Source: Hyphomicrobiales bacterium (lineage in GTDB: Bacteria; Pseudomonadota; Alphaproteobacteria; Rhizobiales; Rhizobiaceae). Taken from it: a stretch of DNA of 64,000 bases. The position numbers and the translations under genes were made by a program. Numbering within the stretch: the stretch's first letter is position 1; every line of letters begins with the position of its first letter. Shown piece by piece: positions 62,821 to 64,000 of this stretch. The stretch spans positions 1-64,000 of the forward strand of contig UBUL01000001.1 of assembly GCA_900468625.1 (NCBI GenBank), in the 5' to 3' direction. Under the pieces are notes generated by a model that ran no database searches, was not told where the DNA came from, and worked only from the letters and a program-made list of their open reading frames with translations.

Positions 62821-63792
62821 CTAGGCAACCCGATCCGGCGGCGCTTGTCCGGCAAAGAAGGCAATGACGTTGTCGGCCACTTTCATGCCCATGGCGGTGC
62901 GCGTCTCTTCCGTGGCGCTGCCGAGATGCGGCAGGAGCACGACATTGTCCATCGCCCGCAACCGCTCGGGAATATTGGGTTCCGCCTCATAGACGTCGAG
63001 GCCGGCGCCGCGGATCTTTCCCTGCTCCAGCGCCGAAATCAGCGCCGCCTCATCGACGACATCGCCCCTCGCCGTGTTGATCAGGAAGGCGCCGGGCTTC
63101 ATGGCCGCGAAACGGGCTGCATTCATCAGATGGCGGTTCCCGGCGCCACCAGGGCAGTGCAAGGAGACGAAGTCAGAGATTTCGAGAACGTCCTCTATCC
63201 TCTGCAACTGCACGGCGCCATAGCGCGCGGCTTCCATCGGATCGATAGCCGAGCGATTGTGGAAAACGACGTCCATGCCGAAACCGAAATGACAGCGCTG
63301 CGCGAATGCGCGGCCGATACGGCCGAAGCCGATGATGCCGACGGTCTTGCCGGTGACTTTGGTGCCGACGAGATGCGTCGGCCGCCAGCCGCTCCACGCG
63401 CCGGCCCTTAGCTCGCGCTCCCCCTCGCCGCTGCGGCGCGCGGCGGAAAGAAGGAGCAGCATGGCGAGGTCGGCCGTGCAGTCGGTCAAAACGCCCGGCG
63501 TGTTGGTGACGACCACGCCCTTTTCCCTGGCAGCCGCGATGTCGATGTGATTGAAGCCGACGCCGAAATTGCCGAGAATCTTCGTTCGGATCGTTTGGCC
63601 CTCGAAAAGCGCGGCCGGAAGCTTGTCGGAGACGGTCGGCAGAACCGCGTCATAGATGTGCAGCGCCTCGCGCAGCTGAGCCGCGTCGAGGGCCGTGTCA
63701 TCCTTGTTCAGCGTGGTGTCGAAACGCTCCGAAAGCACTGTCTCGACCGCCGCCGGCCAGCGCCGGGTAACGAGAATACGGGGTTTGCTCAT
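62821..63792 (-). CDS. D-2-hydroxyacid dehydrogenase (glyoxylate/hydroxypyruvate reductase type)
   Basis: 323 residues from MSKPRILVTRR at 63792 with GGAGAATGAC upstream. NAD(P)-binding GIIGFGRIGRAFAQR near 152, with substrate residues in NFGVGFNHIDIAAAREKGVV, catalytic Arg in NTARGDVVDEAALI, Glu in GLDVYEAEP and His in VVLLPHLGSATEETR. It reduces glyoxylate or hydroxypyruvate. Convergent with the LuxR-type gene, separated by 41 bp. Confidence 0.92.
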   Translation of the reverse strand: MSKPRILVTRRWPAAVETVLSERFDTTLNKDDTALDAAQLREALHIYDAVLPTVSDKLPAALFEGQTIRTKILGNFGVGFNHIDIAAAREKGVVVTNTPGVLTDCTADLAMLLLLSAARRSGEGERELRAGAWSGWRPTHLVGTKVTGKTVGIIGFGRIGRAFAQRCHFGFGMDVVFHNRSAIDPMEAARYGAVQLQRIEDVLEISDFVSLHCPGGAGNRHLMNAARFAAMKPGAFLINTARGDVVDEAALISALEQGKIRGAGLDVYEAEPNIPERLRAMDNVVLLPHLGSATEETRTAMGMKVADNVIAFFAGQAPPDRVA

Positions 63793-63907
63793 GCTGTCAT
63801 TCTCCTGCCGATACACTGCTGGCGATACAGGGGCAGACTTAAAGCAGCTCCGGCAGGAAAGAAATGGCGAACCGCTTTCGCGGACATGAAAATGGCCCGA
63901 ACGGAAA

Positions 63908-63928
63908 AGCCCGGCCAACGGCCGGGCT
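63908..63928 (-). terminator. Rho-independent terminator of the gene at the right edge
   Basis: A 9-bp perfect stem (agcccggcc / ggccgggct) with a 3-nt loop; read leftward it is followed by TTTTCC. It lies about 45 bp past the stop codon of the partial gene at 63974. Confidence 0.75.
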
Positions 63929-63973
63929 CCTCAGATCGCATGCCTGCCGAAAAGTCGGCATCTCTCTCAGATT

Positions 63974-64000
63974 ACTTCGAGATTTCAGCGTAGTTGTACT
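63974..64000 (-). CDS. 3' end of an unidentified leftward gene
   Basis: Read leftward from the window edge one frame gives YNYAEISK then TAA. A terminator hairpin just downstream supports a gene end here. Too short to name; another frame could be the true one. Confidence 0.4.

Overview
The window is high-GC alphaproteobacterial DNA, most likely from a Rhizobium or close relative. The evidence is a NepR-EcfG/PhyR general stress cassette, TGA-N9-TCA (RirA-type) iron boxes, a RutR-type pyrimidine cluster, a rhizobial hmuPSTUV heme locus, a urt-ure urea locus, and several copies of a ~100-bp intergenic repeat that looks like the Rhizobium RIME element. I see no rRNA, tRNA, CRISPR array, insertion sequence, prophage or replication origin. 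Whether this is chromosome or megaplasmid cannot be told from the window.

Layout. 0-4.3 kb: an LpxO-like hydroxylase; a fluoride-defence operon (crcB plus a CLC-F antiporter gene) behind a fluoride riboswitch and a 29-codon leader ORF; a methyltransferase. 4.3-15 kb: a carbohydrate region with thuA/thuB-like genes, a TetR/SMR pair, a four-gene sugar ABC transporter, a TIM-barrel isomerase, a second Gfo/Idh/MocA oxidoreductase and a divergent LacI-type regulator with a palindromic operator. 15-23.1 kb: a truncated haemoglobin, a DUF423 protein, then heme/iron genes (IsdG-type heme oxygenase, DUF2325 protein, tonB, hmuP, hmuS, hmuT, hmuU, hmuV) with two TGA-N9-TCA boxes. 23.1-27.2 kb: the general stress response (two small membrane proteins, ecfG, nepR, phyR, an HWE-type kinase), with several GGAAC-N16/17-CGTT EcfG promoters visible.

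27.6-39.3 kb: reductive pyrimidine degradation (preT, preA, rutR, an M20 amidohydrolase/beta-ureidopropionase, dihydropyrimidinase), a cupin, and a THI5/NMT1-type ABC importer with two permeases and an embedded small DMT-like protein. 39.7-44.3 kb: an RND efflux adaptor and pump. 44.3-52.2 kb: urease genes, all leftward: ureD, ureA, DUF1272, ureB, an LprI-like protein, a GT29-like protein, ureC, then after a terminator a diguanylate cyclase, ureE, ureF and ureG. 52.4-58.3 kb: the urea ABC importer urtABCDE, also leftward. Divergent from urtA is a 1124-residue protein joining an NCS1-type transporter, a cysteine-rich knuckle, a histidine kinase and a receiver domain, followed by a LuxR-type response regulator. 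The window ends with a 2-hydroxyacid dehydrogenase and the 3' tip of another leftward gene.

How the parts fit. Pyrimidine breakdown releases ammonia, and urea import plus urease releases more, so roughly half the window is nitrogen scavenging from nucleobases and urea. The transporter-kinase next to urtA is the most unusual gene. It may be a sensor using a nucleobase/hydantoin/allantoin-type transport fold to control urea use; that function is inference.
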